From positions 1 through 51,342 of the forward strand of contig JAGWYG010000018.1 of NCBI GenBank assembly GCA_018969485.1: a DNA stretch of 51,342 nucleotides, read 5' to 3'. The translations under genes and the position numbers were made by a program. Under the pieces are notes generated by a model. That model ran no database searches. It had not been told where the DNA came from and saw only the letters and a list, made by a program, of their open reading frames with translations. The stretch is from Chloroflexota bacterium (GTDB lineage: Bacteria > Chloroflexota > Chloroflexia > Chloroflexales > Roseiflexaceae). Of this stretch, positions 32,205 through 39,587 are shown piece by piece; position 1 is the first letter of the stretch; each line of letters begins with the position of its first letter.

Positions 32205-33206
32205 ATGGATGCGTCGACGATGTCATGGACCAGGGTCATCAATGCGTTGATCCAGGAACACGGGCCGCTGATTGTCGGCATGCTCGGCATTCTCGCGACG
32301 GTCGCAGTCGCACAGGTTCAGGCGCGCAATCAGATCGCAATTCTGCGCGCCAGTCAACAGCGCGAAGATGCCGAGCGACTACGCCGCCATCAGGAGGCAG
32401 ATCATGCTGACCGACTTCTGGTGCTTGAGTACATCGATCTTCTGTTGCCGCGCCTCAACGATATTACATCGATACGATATCTGTTCGGGCAGACAAATCA
32501 AAACACCGAGGAGCGTGAAACATTTCTGCGCCTTCGACGATATCTCAATGCGGAAGATATCGATCCGGCACATCCTGAGCGAAATCTGGGCATCCGCCTG
32601 GCATTTTTACTGTTTCAGCTGCTGGCAGCGATGCGCTCAGCGCTCAATGCACGTTGGACCAGAACAATCTCCGAACAGCAGAGGCTATTTCTTTCCCGGT
32701 ATGAGCAATATCTCGAGCCGGTTCTCTGCTCAACACGCTACCCTGGTGATGCATTCTTATACCGGGAACAGATCGAAATCATTGCTGATGAAATGCTGGT
32801 CGCCAAACAGCATGGCGTGTTCCGTCCGCTCAACTGGAAAGAGTTCACTGGTTACTACAGAACTGACGCAGTGCTGACTGAACTGACTAATATCGTCACA
32901 AAAAAGCTTCAATTCATTTTTGACGACTCAAATCCGGCCAATTATCCACGTCGCCGAGCAAATCAGGCGCGTCTCGCGATACTATCGCTCTATCTGATAC
33001 AAATCAGCGAAGATGCCGGAAATCGTGCGTGGAGCGGGCGCCGTGAAGCGCTGCAGCGGACGCTCAGCGAATGGTTTGTGTGGGAAGCGGGCAAACAGAA
33101 CCACCCGCCGCAGTGGTACGTGTTCTCGCCAGGAGATGTCGAGACCTGGGGCAAGCCCAGGCAGCCCCGGCGCTGGTTCATGTTTGGCACGAAGAAGCAG
33201 GCGTGA
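32205..33206 (+). CDS. Orphan protein: one N-terminal TM helix, coiled coil and helical domain
   Basis: This 333-residue protein is not recognised. It has one transmembrane helix (about residues 20-40, LIVGMLGILATVAVAQVQA), then a charged coiled coil (about 41-75), then a mostly helical cytoplasmic-looking domain and a basic C-terminus. Its GC content (40-50% over much of its length) and codons such as AAA, ATA and TTA contrast with the neighbouring genes, suggesting transfer. ATG 32205 is preceded by GGAGAGG and GGTGG, the latter about 9 bases away. It sits alone between ftsK and a cluster of three inverted repeats. Membrane-tethered sensor or defence roles are possible but unsupported. Confidence 0.7.
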   Translation: MDASTMSWTRVINALIQEHGPLIVGMLGILATVAVAQVQARNQIAILRASQQREDAERLRRHQEADHADRLLVLEYIDLLLPRLNDITSIRYLFGQTNQNTEERETFLRLRRYLNAEDIDPAHPERNLGIRLAFLLFQLLAAMRSALNARWTRTISEQQRLFLSRYEQYLEPVLCSTRYPGDAFLYREQIEIIADEMLVAKQHGVFRPLNWKEFTGYYRTDAVLTELTNIVTKKLQFIFDDSNPANYPRRRANQARLAILSLYLIQISEDAGNRAWSGRREALQRTLSEWFVWEAGKQNHPPQWYVFSPGDVETWGKPRQPRRWFMFGTKKQA

Positions 33207-33217
33207 TGCCCTGAGCC

Positions 33218-33241
33218 GCTGCGGGTCCGCGGGCCCGCAGC
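33218..33241. terminator. Hairpin just downstream of the orphan gene
   Basis: GCTGCGGG (33218-33225) pairs with CCCGCAGC (33234-33241) around an 8-base loop, 12 bases after the stop codon. It has no T-run, so intrinsic termination is uncertain. It is the first of three inverted repeats in 90 bases. Confidence 0.4.
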
Positions 33242-33255
33242 CGACACAGGCGAGA

Positions 33256-33267
33256 GCATGCGCATGC
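33256..33267. repeat. 12-bp palindrome GCATGCGCATGC
   Basis: A perfect palindrome built of two GCATGC half-sites. It lies between two hairpins in the gap downstream of the orphan gene. Confidence 0.6.
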
Positions 33268-33277
33268 CCACGGGTTC

Positions 33278-33304
33278 CGCGCTCCCGCGCGGCGCGGGAG
33301 CGCG
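33278..33304. terminator. Strong hairpin with 12-bp perfect arms
   Basis: CGCGCTCCCGCG (33278-33289) and CGCGGGAGCGCG (33293-33304) are perfect complements around a CGG loop. This is the most stable hairpin noticed outside coding sequence here. It lacks a T-run, so it may be a factor-dependent or bidirectional transcript end, or a structural element. Confidence 0.45.
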
Positions 33305-33380
33305 CCTGGGAGGGGGCTGCCCCAGCGCCGCGTCGCGTCCTGCGCTCCTCACACTTCCCCGCTCACCCCCATGACAGACC

Positions 33381-33389
33381 TGCTACAAT
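33381..33389 (+). promoter_or_regulatory. Extended -10 promoter for the second Gfo/Idh gene
   Basis: TGCTACAAT at 33381-33389 lies 50 bases before ATG 33440. An in-frame ATG at 33371 lies upstream of this promoter and is therefore rejected as the start. Confidence 0.6.
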
Positions 33390-33439
33390 GGGCGGGCGGC
33401 GCCGGCGGCGGAGGCCGGGGGCAATCACGAGGGGATGCG

Positions 33440-34603
33440 ATGACTGAACTGCGGATCGGTGTCATCGGGTCGGGCGGTCGGGGGCGCCTGGCGCGTCATG
33501 CACACCAGCCCGGCGCGGGCGCGCGGATTGTGGCGTGCTGCGACCGCTCGGCGGCGACGCTCGAGCAGAACCGGGCATGGTACGGCGACGGCATCTTCAC
33601 CACCGACGACCATCGCGCCCTGCTGGCGCAACCGCTCGACGCCGTCTTCGTCTGCACCCCCGACTACCTGCACGAGGAGCACGCGCTCGCCGCGCTCGGC
33701 GCCGTCCGGGCGGTGTACCTCGAGAAGCCGATGGCGATCACCATCGCCGGCTGCGACCGCATCCTGCGGGCCGCGGCCGACGCCGGCGCGCGGCTGTATC
33801 TGGGCCACAACATGCGCCACATGGCGTTCGTGCGCCAGATGAAGCACCTGATCGACCACGGCGCCATCGGCACCGTCAAGGCCGCCTGGTGCCGCCACTT
33901 CGTCGGCCACGGCGGCGATTATTACTTCAAGGACTGGCACGCCGACCGGCGGCTGACCACCGGGCTGCTGCTGCAGAAGGCCGTCCACGACATCGACGTA
34001 CTGCACTGGCTGTGCGGTGGCTACACCCGGCGCGTCAACGCGCTCGGTGGCCTGACGCTGTACGACCAGATCGCCGACCGGCACGCGCCCGACGAGCGCG
34101 GCGATCCCGCCGCCAGCCTGGCGCACTGGCCGCCGCTGTCGCAGCGCGGCATGAATCCGCGGATCGACGTCGAGGACCTGAGCATGATGCAGATGCAACT
34201 GGATCACGGCGTATTCGCCAGCTACCAGCAATGCCACTACACACCCGACTACTGGCGCAACTACACCATCATCGGCACCGAAGGCCGCATGGAGAACATC
34301 GGCAACGTCGCCGCCGGAACCGTGATCAAGGTCTGGACGACGCGCCGTCAGGAGTTCGGCGATGCCGACCACAGCTACCCCATCGAGGTTGACAGCGGCG
34401 CACACGGTGGCGCCGATGCGCGGATCGTCGCCGAGTTCCTGCGCTTCGCCCGCGACGGCGGCGCGGTGAGCACATCGCCGATCGCCGCGCGCCACGCGGT
34501 GGCGGCCGGCTGTCTGGCGACCGAGTCGTTGCGCGATGGCGGCACCCCCCGCGAGGTGCCGCCGATCGATCCGGCGGTGCTGGCATACTTCGCGCAGCCG
34601 TGA
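33440..34603 (+). CDS. Gfo/Idh/MocA family oxidoreductase
   Basis: This 387-residue enzyme begins with ELRIGVIGSGGRGRLARHAH, the NAD(P)-binding Rossmann motif. EKP is near residues 93-95, and later come HDIDVLHWLCGGY (a family-typical HDxD helix) and RIDVEDLSMMQMQLDHG. It belongs to a group of predicted dehydrogenases acting on sugars or sugar-like compounds; the substrate is unknown. GAGGGG lies about 6 bases before ATG 33440. The next gene, a YtcJ-like amidohydrolase, begins 44 bases downstream and may be cotranscribed. Confidence 0.88.
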   Translation: MTELRIGVIGSGGRGRLARHAHQPGAGARIVACCDRSAATLEQNRAWYGDGIFTTDDHRALLAQPLDAVFVCTPDYLHEEHALAALGAVRAVYLEKPMAITIAGCDRILRAAADAGARLYLGHNMRHMAFVRQMKHLIDHGAIGTVKAAWCRHFVGHGGDYYFKDWHADRRLTTGLLLQKAVHDIDVLHWLCGGYTRRVNALGGLTLYDQIADRHAPDERGDPAASLAHWPPLSQRGMNPRIDVEDLSMMQMQLDHGVFASYQQCHYTPDYWRNYTIIGTEGRMENIGNVAAGTVIKVWTTRRQEFGDADHSYPIEVDSGAHGGADARIVAEFLRFARDGGAVSTSPIAARHAVAAGCLATESLRDGGTPREVPPIDPAVLAYFAQP

Positions 34604-34647
34604 GCGGCCCGGCGGCGCCGCCGGCCGGCACGACAGGGAGGACCCAC

Positions 34648-36252
34648 ATGCATCAGGAATGTGTGCTGCTGAACGGCACCATCGTCACCTTCGACGCGGC
34701 GCAGCCACGGGTGGCGGCGCTGGCGATCCGCGACGGGCGCGTCGTCGCGCTCGGCAGCGCCGCCGAGGCGCGAGGCGCGCTGGGGCCGCGCGCCGCCGTG
34801 CTGGATCTCGGCGGGCGCACCGCCATCCCGGCGCTCACCGACGCACACGTCCATCTGGTCTCGCACGCGCTGGCGCGCACCCGCGTGCAGCTCGACGACG
34901 TGCGCGACTTCGACGAGGTGCTACGCCGGATCGCGGCCTACGCCGCCAGCGCGCCCGCCGACGCCTGGCTGCGCGGCGGCGGCTGGGACCACACCCTGTG
35001 GGGTGGGCGCTGGCCGACCGCCGCCGAGCTCGATGCGGTGACCGGCGGCCGGCCGGCGCTGCTGTCGCGCAAGGACGGCCACAGCGCCTGGGTCAACAGC
35101 CGGGCGCTGGCGCTCGCCGGGATCGACGGCGACACCGCCGATCCGCCGGGCGGGGCGATCCAGCGCGAAGGCGGCGCGCCGAGCGGCATCGTCTTCGAGA
35201 TGGCCATCGACCTGATCCGGCGGCACATCCCGGCGCCCGGCGACGCCGAGATCCTCGCCGCCGTCGAGGACGCGATCGTCGAAGCGCACGGCTACGGCAT
35301 GGTCGGCATGCATGTGCCCACCAGCATGACGCCGGGCGACGGCGCGCTGACGCTCGGCACAGTCCAGCGGTTGCGCGAACGCGGCCGGCTGGCGCTGCGC
35401 TGCCTGATGTACCTCGGGCTCGACGGCCTCGAGCCGGCGCTGACCACCGGGCTGCGCAGCGGGCTCGGCGACCGCTGGATACGGCTGGGCGGGCTGAAGT
35501 TCTTCGCCGACGGCACGCTCGGCTCGCAGACCGCCGAGATGCTCGAGCCGTACGAGGGCGGCGGCGGGCGGGGCCTGCCGGTGATCGAGCGCGCGCTGAT
35601 GGATGCGGTAGTGGAGCGCGCCATCGCCGGCGGGCTGGCGGTGTCGGTGCACGCCATCGGCGACGCCGCCAACCGGGCGGTGCTCGACGCCATCGAGCGT
35701 GGCACCGCCGCCGCCGGTGGGCGCCGGCCGGCCCTGCCGCACCGCATCGAGCATTGCCAGCTGCTGACCGCCGCCGACATCCCGCGGTTCGCCCGGCTCG
35801 GCGTCGTCGCCTCGATGCAGCCGATCCACTGCACCCAGGACCTGCCCGTCGCGCAGCAGCTATGGGGCGAGCGCTGCGCCGGCGCCTACGCCTGGCGCTC
35901 GCTGCGCGACAGCGGCGCCGTGCTGGCATTCGGCTCCGACGCCCCGGTCGAATCGCTCGACCCCTGGCTCAGCGTGCACGCCGCCGTGACGCGCGAGCGC
36001 CGCGACAGCGGCCCGGCCGGCGGCTGGTACCCCGAGCAGCGGCTCAGCGTCGCCGAAGCGCTCGCCGGATTCACCGGCGGTGCCGCCGCCGCCGCCGGCG
36101 CCGCCCACGAGCAGGGGCGCCTGAGCCCCGGCTTCCTCGCCGACATCGCCGTGCTCGACGCCGATCCGTTCGCCGTCGAGCCGGCGCAGCTCGCCGGCAT
36201 CCGTGCCGACATCACCATCCTCGAGGGCCAGATCGTCTGGCAGCGCAGCTGA
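34648..36252 (+). CDS. Amidohydrolase, YtcJ-like (amidohydrolase family 3)
   Basis: This 534-residue metal-dependent hydrolase has the amidohydrolase features in order. TDAHVHLV (HxH) is near residue 69, GGLKFFADGTLGS in the middle, then HAIGDAANR and HRIEHCQ supplying further His ligands, and FGSDAPVE with the catalytic Asp. The final 60 residues complete the small beta-domain. YtcJ-like enzymes hydrolyse C-N bonds of varied substrates, so the specific reaction is unknown. ATG 34648 has GGGAGG 6 bases upstream. It lies between a Gfo/Idh gene and aroC, with 21 bases to aroC. Confidence 0.9.
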   Translation: MHQECVLLNGTIVTFDAAQPRVAALAIRDGRVVALGSAAEARGALGPRAAVLDLGGRTAIPALTDAHVHLVSHALARTRVQLDDVRDFDEVLRRIAAYAASAPADAWLRGGGWDHTLWGGRWPTAAELDAVTGGRPALLSRKDGHSAWVNSRALALAGIDGDTADPPGGAIQREGGAPSGIVFEMAIDLIRRHIPAPGDAEILAAVEDAIVEAHGYGMVGMHVPTSMTPGDGALTLGTVQRLRERGRLALRCLMYLGLDGLEPALTTGLRSGLGDRWIRLGGLKFFADGTLGSQTAEMLEPYEGGGGRGLPVIERALMDAVVERAIAGGLAVSVHAIGDAANRAVLDAIERGTAAAGGRRPALPHRIEHCQLLTAADIPRFARLGVVASMQPIHCTQDLPVAQQLWGERCAGAYAWRSLRDSGAVLAFGSDAPVESLDPWLSVHAAVTRERRDSGPAGGWYPEQRLSVAEALAGFTGGAAAAAGAAHEQGRLSPGFLADIAVLDADPFAVEPAQLAGIRADITILEGQIVWQRS

Positions 36253-36273
36253 ACGCGACGGAGGCGGCCGCAG

Positions 36274-37350
36274 ATGGCAGGCAATAGTTTCGGCACGGTC
36301 TTCCGGCTCAGCACCTGGGGCGAATCGCACGGCCTCGCCGTGGGCTGCGTGGTCGACGGCTGCCCCGCGGGCATCGCGCTCGGCGAAGCCGACATCCAGC
36401 GCGAGCTCGACCGGCGCCGCGTCGGCCAGAGTCGCGTCACGTCACAGCGCCGCGAGCCGGACCTGGTCCAGATCTTCTCGGGGGTCTTCGAGGGGCGCAC
36501 CACCGGCACGCCGATCGCGATGCAGGTGATCAATGCCGACGCAAAATCGGGCCACTACGAGAACATCCGCACGCTCTACCGCCCGGGGCACGCCGACTAC
36601 ACCTGGGATGCCAAATATGGCTTTCGCGACCATCGGGGCGGCGGGCGCTCGAGCGCCCGCGAGACGATCGGGCGCGTGGCGGGCGGCGCGATCGCGCGCG
36701 CGCTGCTGGCACACGCCGGCGTCCGGGTGATCGGCTGGACGCAGCAGCTGGCCGATCTGCGCGCCGAGGCCCACGACGAGGCCGAGATCGAGCGCAACAT
36801 CATGCGCTGCCCGGACGCCCGCGTGGCGGCGCTGATGGTCGAGCGGGTGGATGCGGCGCGCCGCAGCCTGGACTCGCTGGGCGGCATCGTCGAACTGCGC
36901 GCCCGCGGCGTGCCGGCGGGCCTGGGCGAGCCGGTGTTCGACAAGCTGCAGGCCGATATCGGCAAGGCGATGTTCAGCATCCCGGCGATCAAGGGCGTCG
37001 AGTTCGGCGAGGGATTCGGTGCGGCGCTGATGCGTGGCTCCGAGCACAACGATCCGTTCGTGCCGCGCGCCGACGGCAGCATCGGCACGGCCGGCAATCA
37101 TCACGGCGGCATCCTCGGCGGGATCAGCACCGGCGAGGAGATCGTGCTGCGCCTCGCCGCCAAGCCGCCGGCGTCGATCGCGCAGCCGCAGCAGACCGTC
37201 GACCGACAGGGCCAGCCGGCGACGATCGAGATCCACGGGCGCCACGATCCGACGGTGCTGCCGCGCCTGGTTCCGGTGGCCGAGGCGATGCTGGCGCTGG
37301 TGCTGGCGGATCATCTGCTGCGCCAGCGGCTGGCCCGACTGGAGCCATGA
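36274..37350 (+). CDS. aroC: Chorismate synthase
   Basis: This 358-residue enzyme makes chorismate from 5-enolpyruvylshikimate 3-phosphate using reduced FMN, the last shared step to aromatic amino acids and folate. Family signatures include [18 protein letters not shown] at the N-terminus, [20 protein letters not shown], and [18 protein letters not shown], with DxxxGG-type glycine loops ([10 protein letters not shown]) later. Length is typical. GGAGG is upstream of ATG 36274. The stop codon is followed within two bases by the Fpg start, so aroC and fpg form one unit. Confidence 0.97.
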   Translation: MAGNSFGTVFRLSTWGESHGLAVGCVVDGCPAGIALGEADIQRELDRRRVGQSRVTSQRREPDLVQIFSGVFEGRTTGTPIAMQVINADAKSGHYENIRTLYRPGHADYTWDAKYGFRDHRGGGRSSARETIGRVAGGAIARALLAHAGVRVIGWTQQLADLRAEAHDEAEIERNIMRCPDARVAALMVERVDAARRSLDSLGGIVELRARGVPAGLGEPVFDKLQADIGKAMFSIPAIKGVEFGEGFGAALMRGSEHNDPFVPRADGSIGTAGNHHGGILGGISTGEEIVLRLAAKPPASIAQPQQTVDRQGQPATIEIHGRHDPTVLPRLVPVAEAMLALVLADHLLRQRLARLEP

Positions 37351-37352
37351 CG

Positions 37353-38183
37353 ATGCCCGAGCTCCCCGAGGTGCAGCGCGCGGCCGATTCGCTGGCCGCG
37401 CAGGTGTGCGGCGCGACGATCGCCGGGCTGCACGCGCTGGACTGGCCGCGCGCCCTCGATGGCGCCGCGCCCGACTGGTTCGCCAGGCATGTCGGCGACC
37501 GCACGGTTCAGGCCGTCGGCCGGCGCGCCAAGTGGATCGTGGTGACGCTGGACGGCGGATGGTGGCTGGCCATCCATCTGCGCATGTCCGGGCGCGTCAG
37601 CGTGGTGCCGGCGGCGACGGTGGCCGGCCGGCATACGCGCTGGCAGCTGCGCCTCGCGGACGGCCGCCTGATCCAGTTCGATGATCCGCGCAAGTTCGGC
37701 CGGCTGCGCCTGCTCGATGCGGCCGGGCTGGCGGCGCTGGATGCGGCGCATGGCGTCGAGCCGCTGACGCCGGCGTTCACCGCCGCGGCGCTGCGCGACA
37801 TCCTCGCGGCGCGCTCGCGCGCCATCAAGCCATTGCTGCTCGACCAGCAGTTGATCGCCGGGGTGGGCAACATCTATGCCGACGAGGCGCTGTGGCGCGC
37901 GGCGATCCACCCGCAGCAGCGTGCCGACCGGCTGGACGCACCGGCGTGGCCCCGGCTGCACGAAGCGCTGGTGGCGGTGCTGCGCGCCGGCATCGCCCAC
38001 GGCGGGAGTACGCTGCGCGACTACCGCGACGCCTACGGGCAGCCGGGCGCGCACCAGCATGAGTTTCGGGCCTACGGCCGCGCCGGCGCGCCATGCGGGC
38101 GCTGCGCCACGCCGATCGTGCGGATCGTCGTCGCACAGCGCGGCACCCATCTCTGCCCACGGTGCCAGCCATGCCCCGCCTGA
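37353..38183 (+). CDS. mutM: Formamidopyrimidine-DNA glycosylase (Fpg/MutM)
   Basis: This 276-residue enzyme excises 8-oxoguanine and formamidopyrimidines and nicks the strand. Pro2 is the nucleophile, and Glu3 the proton donor, in MPELPEV. This fixes the start at ATG 37353, not at ATG 37347, which would bury the proline. GRRAKW holds the conserved Lys. GVGNIYADEALW is the helix-two-turn-helix. The C-terminal zinc finger has four Cys (PCGRC and LCPRC) with the lesion-binding Arg in AQRGTHL. The start follows the aroC stop. The DsbA-like lipoprotein gene overlaps its end by 13 bases. Confidence 0.96.
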   Translation: MPELPEVQRAADSLAAQVCGATIAGLHALDWPRALDGAAPDWFARHVGDRTVQAVGRRAKWIVVTLDGGWWLAIHLRMSGRVSVVPAATVAGRHTRWQLRLADGRLIQFDDPRKFGRLRLLDAAGLAALDAAHGVEPLTPAFTAAALRDILAARSRAIKPLLLDQQLIAGVGNIYADEALWRAAIHPQQRADRLDAPAWPRLHEALVAVLRAGIAHGGSTLRDYRDAYGQPGAHQHEFRAYGRAGAPCGRCATPIVRIVVAQRGTHLCPRCQPCPA

Positions 38184-38992
38184 GCGGCGCGCTGCCGGCG
38201 CTGCTGGTGCTGCTGGCCGCCGCCTGTGCCACGCCGGCGCCGCCCGCCGCCGCGCCCGCCGCACCACCGCCGGGGCTGACGGTCATCCCGGCCACGCCGC
38301 TGCGCCCCAGCGCCACCAGCACCCGCGCCGGCGTGGTGGTGCCGACCACGCCGCCGACGCTGGCCGCGCCCACGGTGACGCCGCCGCCGAGCGCCACGCC
38401 CACGGTGATGATCGGCGCCGATGGCGTGCGCACCTGGAGCATGCAGCGCCTCGGCATCGCCGCCGAGGCGATCGCCATCCTGGGCAATCCGGCCGCGCCC
38501 ATCACCATCGTCGAGTACTTCGACTTCGGCTGTGCCGCCTGCCGCCGCTTCCATGAGCAGGCATTTCCGGCACTGCGCCGCGAGTTCATCGAGACCGGCA
38601 TCGTGTTCTACGTCGCCAGACAGCTGCCGATCACCAGCCGCCACGGCGTGCTGGCGGCACAGGCCGCCGTCTGCGCCACCACGCCAGACGGCTACTGGGC
38701 GCTGCACGCGGCGCTGTTCCGCGAGCCAGACGCCTGGAACACCGATGCCGCCGCCGCCCGCGCGCGCATTCGTTCCGCCGCCGCCGAGGCCGGCGCCGCT
38801 GTCGATGCGATCGACCGCTGCGTCGCCGACGAGCAGCGCTTCGCCGCCGTCGAGGCCAGCACCCGCGAGGCCGCGGCGCTCGGCGTGGCCGGCACGCCGA
38901 CGTTCTTCATCAACGGCCGCGCGCTGCTCGGCAGCCACCCGATCGAAACCTGGCGCGACCTGATCGCCGCGCTGCAGGACCCCGGCGAATGA
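38171..38992 (+). CDS. DsbA/thioredoxin-like lipoprotein
   Basis: This 273-residue protein starts with a lipoprotein signal peptide: LLVLLAAAC with the lipidated Cys19. A Pro/Thr/Ala-rich linker follows to about residue 85. The thioredoxin-like domain then has the active-site C121-A-A-C124 in FDFGCAACRRFHEQ and the cis-Pro loop GVAGTPTFFINGR. It resembles DsbA and thiol oxidoreductases of the DSBA-like family and would act on exported thiols outside the membrane. ATG 38171 overlaps fpg by 13 bases, so it is coupled to aroC-fpg. Whether it oxidises or isomerises disulfides is not known. Confidence 0.88.
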   Translation: MPRLSGALPALLVLLAAACATPAPPAAAPAAPPPGLTVIPATPLRPSATSTRAGVVVPTTPPTLAAPTVTPPPSATPTVMIGADGVRTWSMQRLGIAAEAIAILGNPAAPITIVEYFDFGCAACRRFHEQAFPALRREFIETGIVFYVARQLPITSRHGVLAAQAAVCATTPDGYWALHAALFREPDAWNTDAAAARARIRSAAAEAGAAVDAIDRCVADEQRFAAVEASTREAAALGVAGTPTFFINGRALLGSHPIETWRDLIAALQDPGE

Positions 38993-39073
38993 TCCGATGC
39001 CCGCCCTACGACAACCGGTCGTGGATGCAGTATGATGGGGGCAGCAACATGCACGGGGATGCAGGAGAGCGCG

Positions 39074-39553
39074 ATGGACCGCGACGAATGGATCCTGGCG
39101 CAGGCCTATGCGGTGCGTCACCGCGCGATCGCCCTCGAGCGGCGCAGCCGGACGCATCATCCGGGCCGGCCATGGGCGACGGTGCGCGCCGGCGAGGCCG
39201 AGGCCCAGGCGCGCTACAGCGCCGGCGAGGCACGGGCGGCACGCACCGTCGGCGAAGCCGTGCTGCGGCACGTCCAGGCATCGCCGCGGCTGCGCCGCAG
39301 CACCGAGACCGACGTCCGTCACGCGCTGGAGCACATCGACGCCACGCAACAGGCGGCCGCGGCCTGCAGCGAAGCCTGGCTCGGCGAGGCGCGCGCCGGC
39401 GCGCCGCGGGCAGTGCATCCGCTGCTGCTCAGCCAGGTGCTGGCCGCGCAGTCCGCGGCGCATGCCTGGCACCTCACCGAGCACGCCTGGCGCGGCACCA
39501 GCCAGCTGTGGCGCCAGGTCGCCCAGGAGATCGCGTCGCACGTGCGGTGCTGA
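39074..39553 (+). CDS. Small helical protein of unknown function
   Basis: This 159-residue protein is predicted to be almost all alpha-helix, rich in Ala, Arg, Glu and His, and has no recognisable domain. ATG 39074 (MDRDEWILAQAYAVRH) is chosen because AGGAGAG lies about 6 bases upstream. A TATGAT at 39031-39036 may be its -10. It lies 34 bases before the Lon-like protease gene on the same strand, so an adaptor or substrate role for that protease is conceivable but speculative. The reading frame is clean and GC3 fits the neighbours, which favours a real gene. Confidence 0.65.
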   Translation: MDRDEWILAQAYAVRHRAIALERRSRTHHPGRPWATVRAGEAEAQARYSAGEARAARTVGEAVLRHVQASPRLRRSTETDVRHALEHIDATQQAAAACSEAWLGEARAGAPRAVHPLLLSQVLAAQSAAHAWHLTEHAWRGTSQLWRQVAQEIASHVRC

Positions 39554-39587
39554 CGGTCCAGCGTACGGAACGGACTGAGAGGGAGTG

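Noticed and set aside
33371-33439. Earlier ATG for the second Gfo/Idh gene
   Set aside because: It precedes the extended -10 at 33381-33389 and would add Gly/Arg-rich sequence unlike the family start. ATG 33440 has a good ribosome site.
37347-37352. ATG 37347 as the fpg start
   Set aside because: Fpg needs Pro as residue 2 for catalysis. Only ATG 37353 gives M-P-E-L-P-E.
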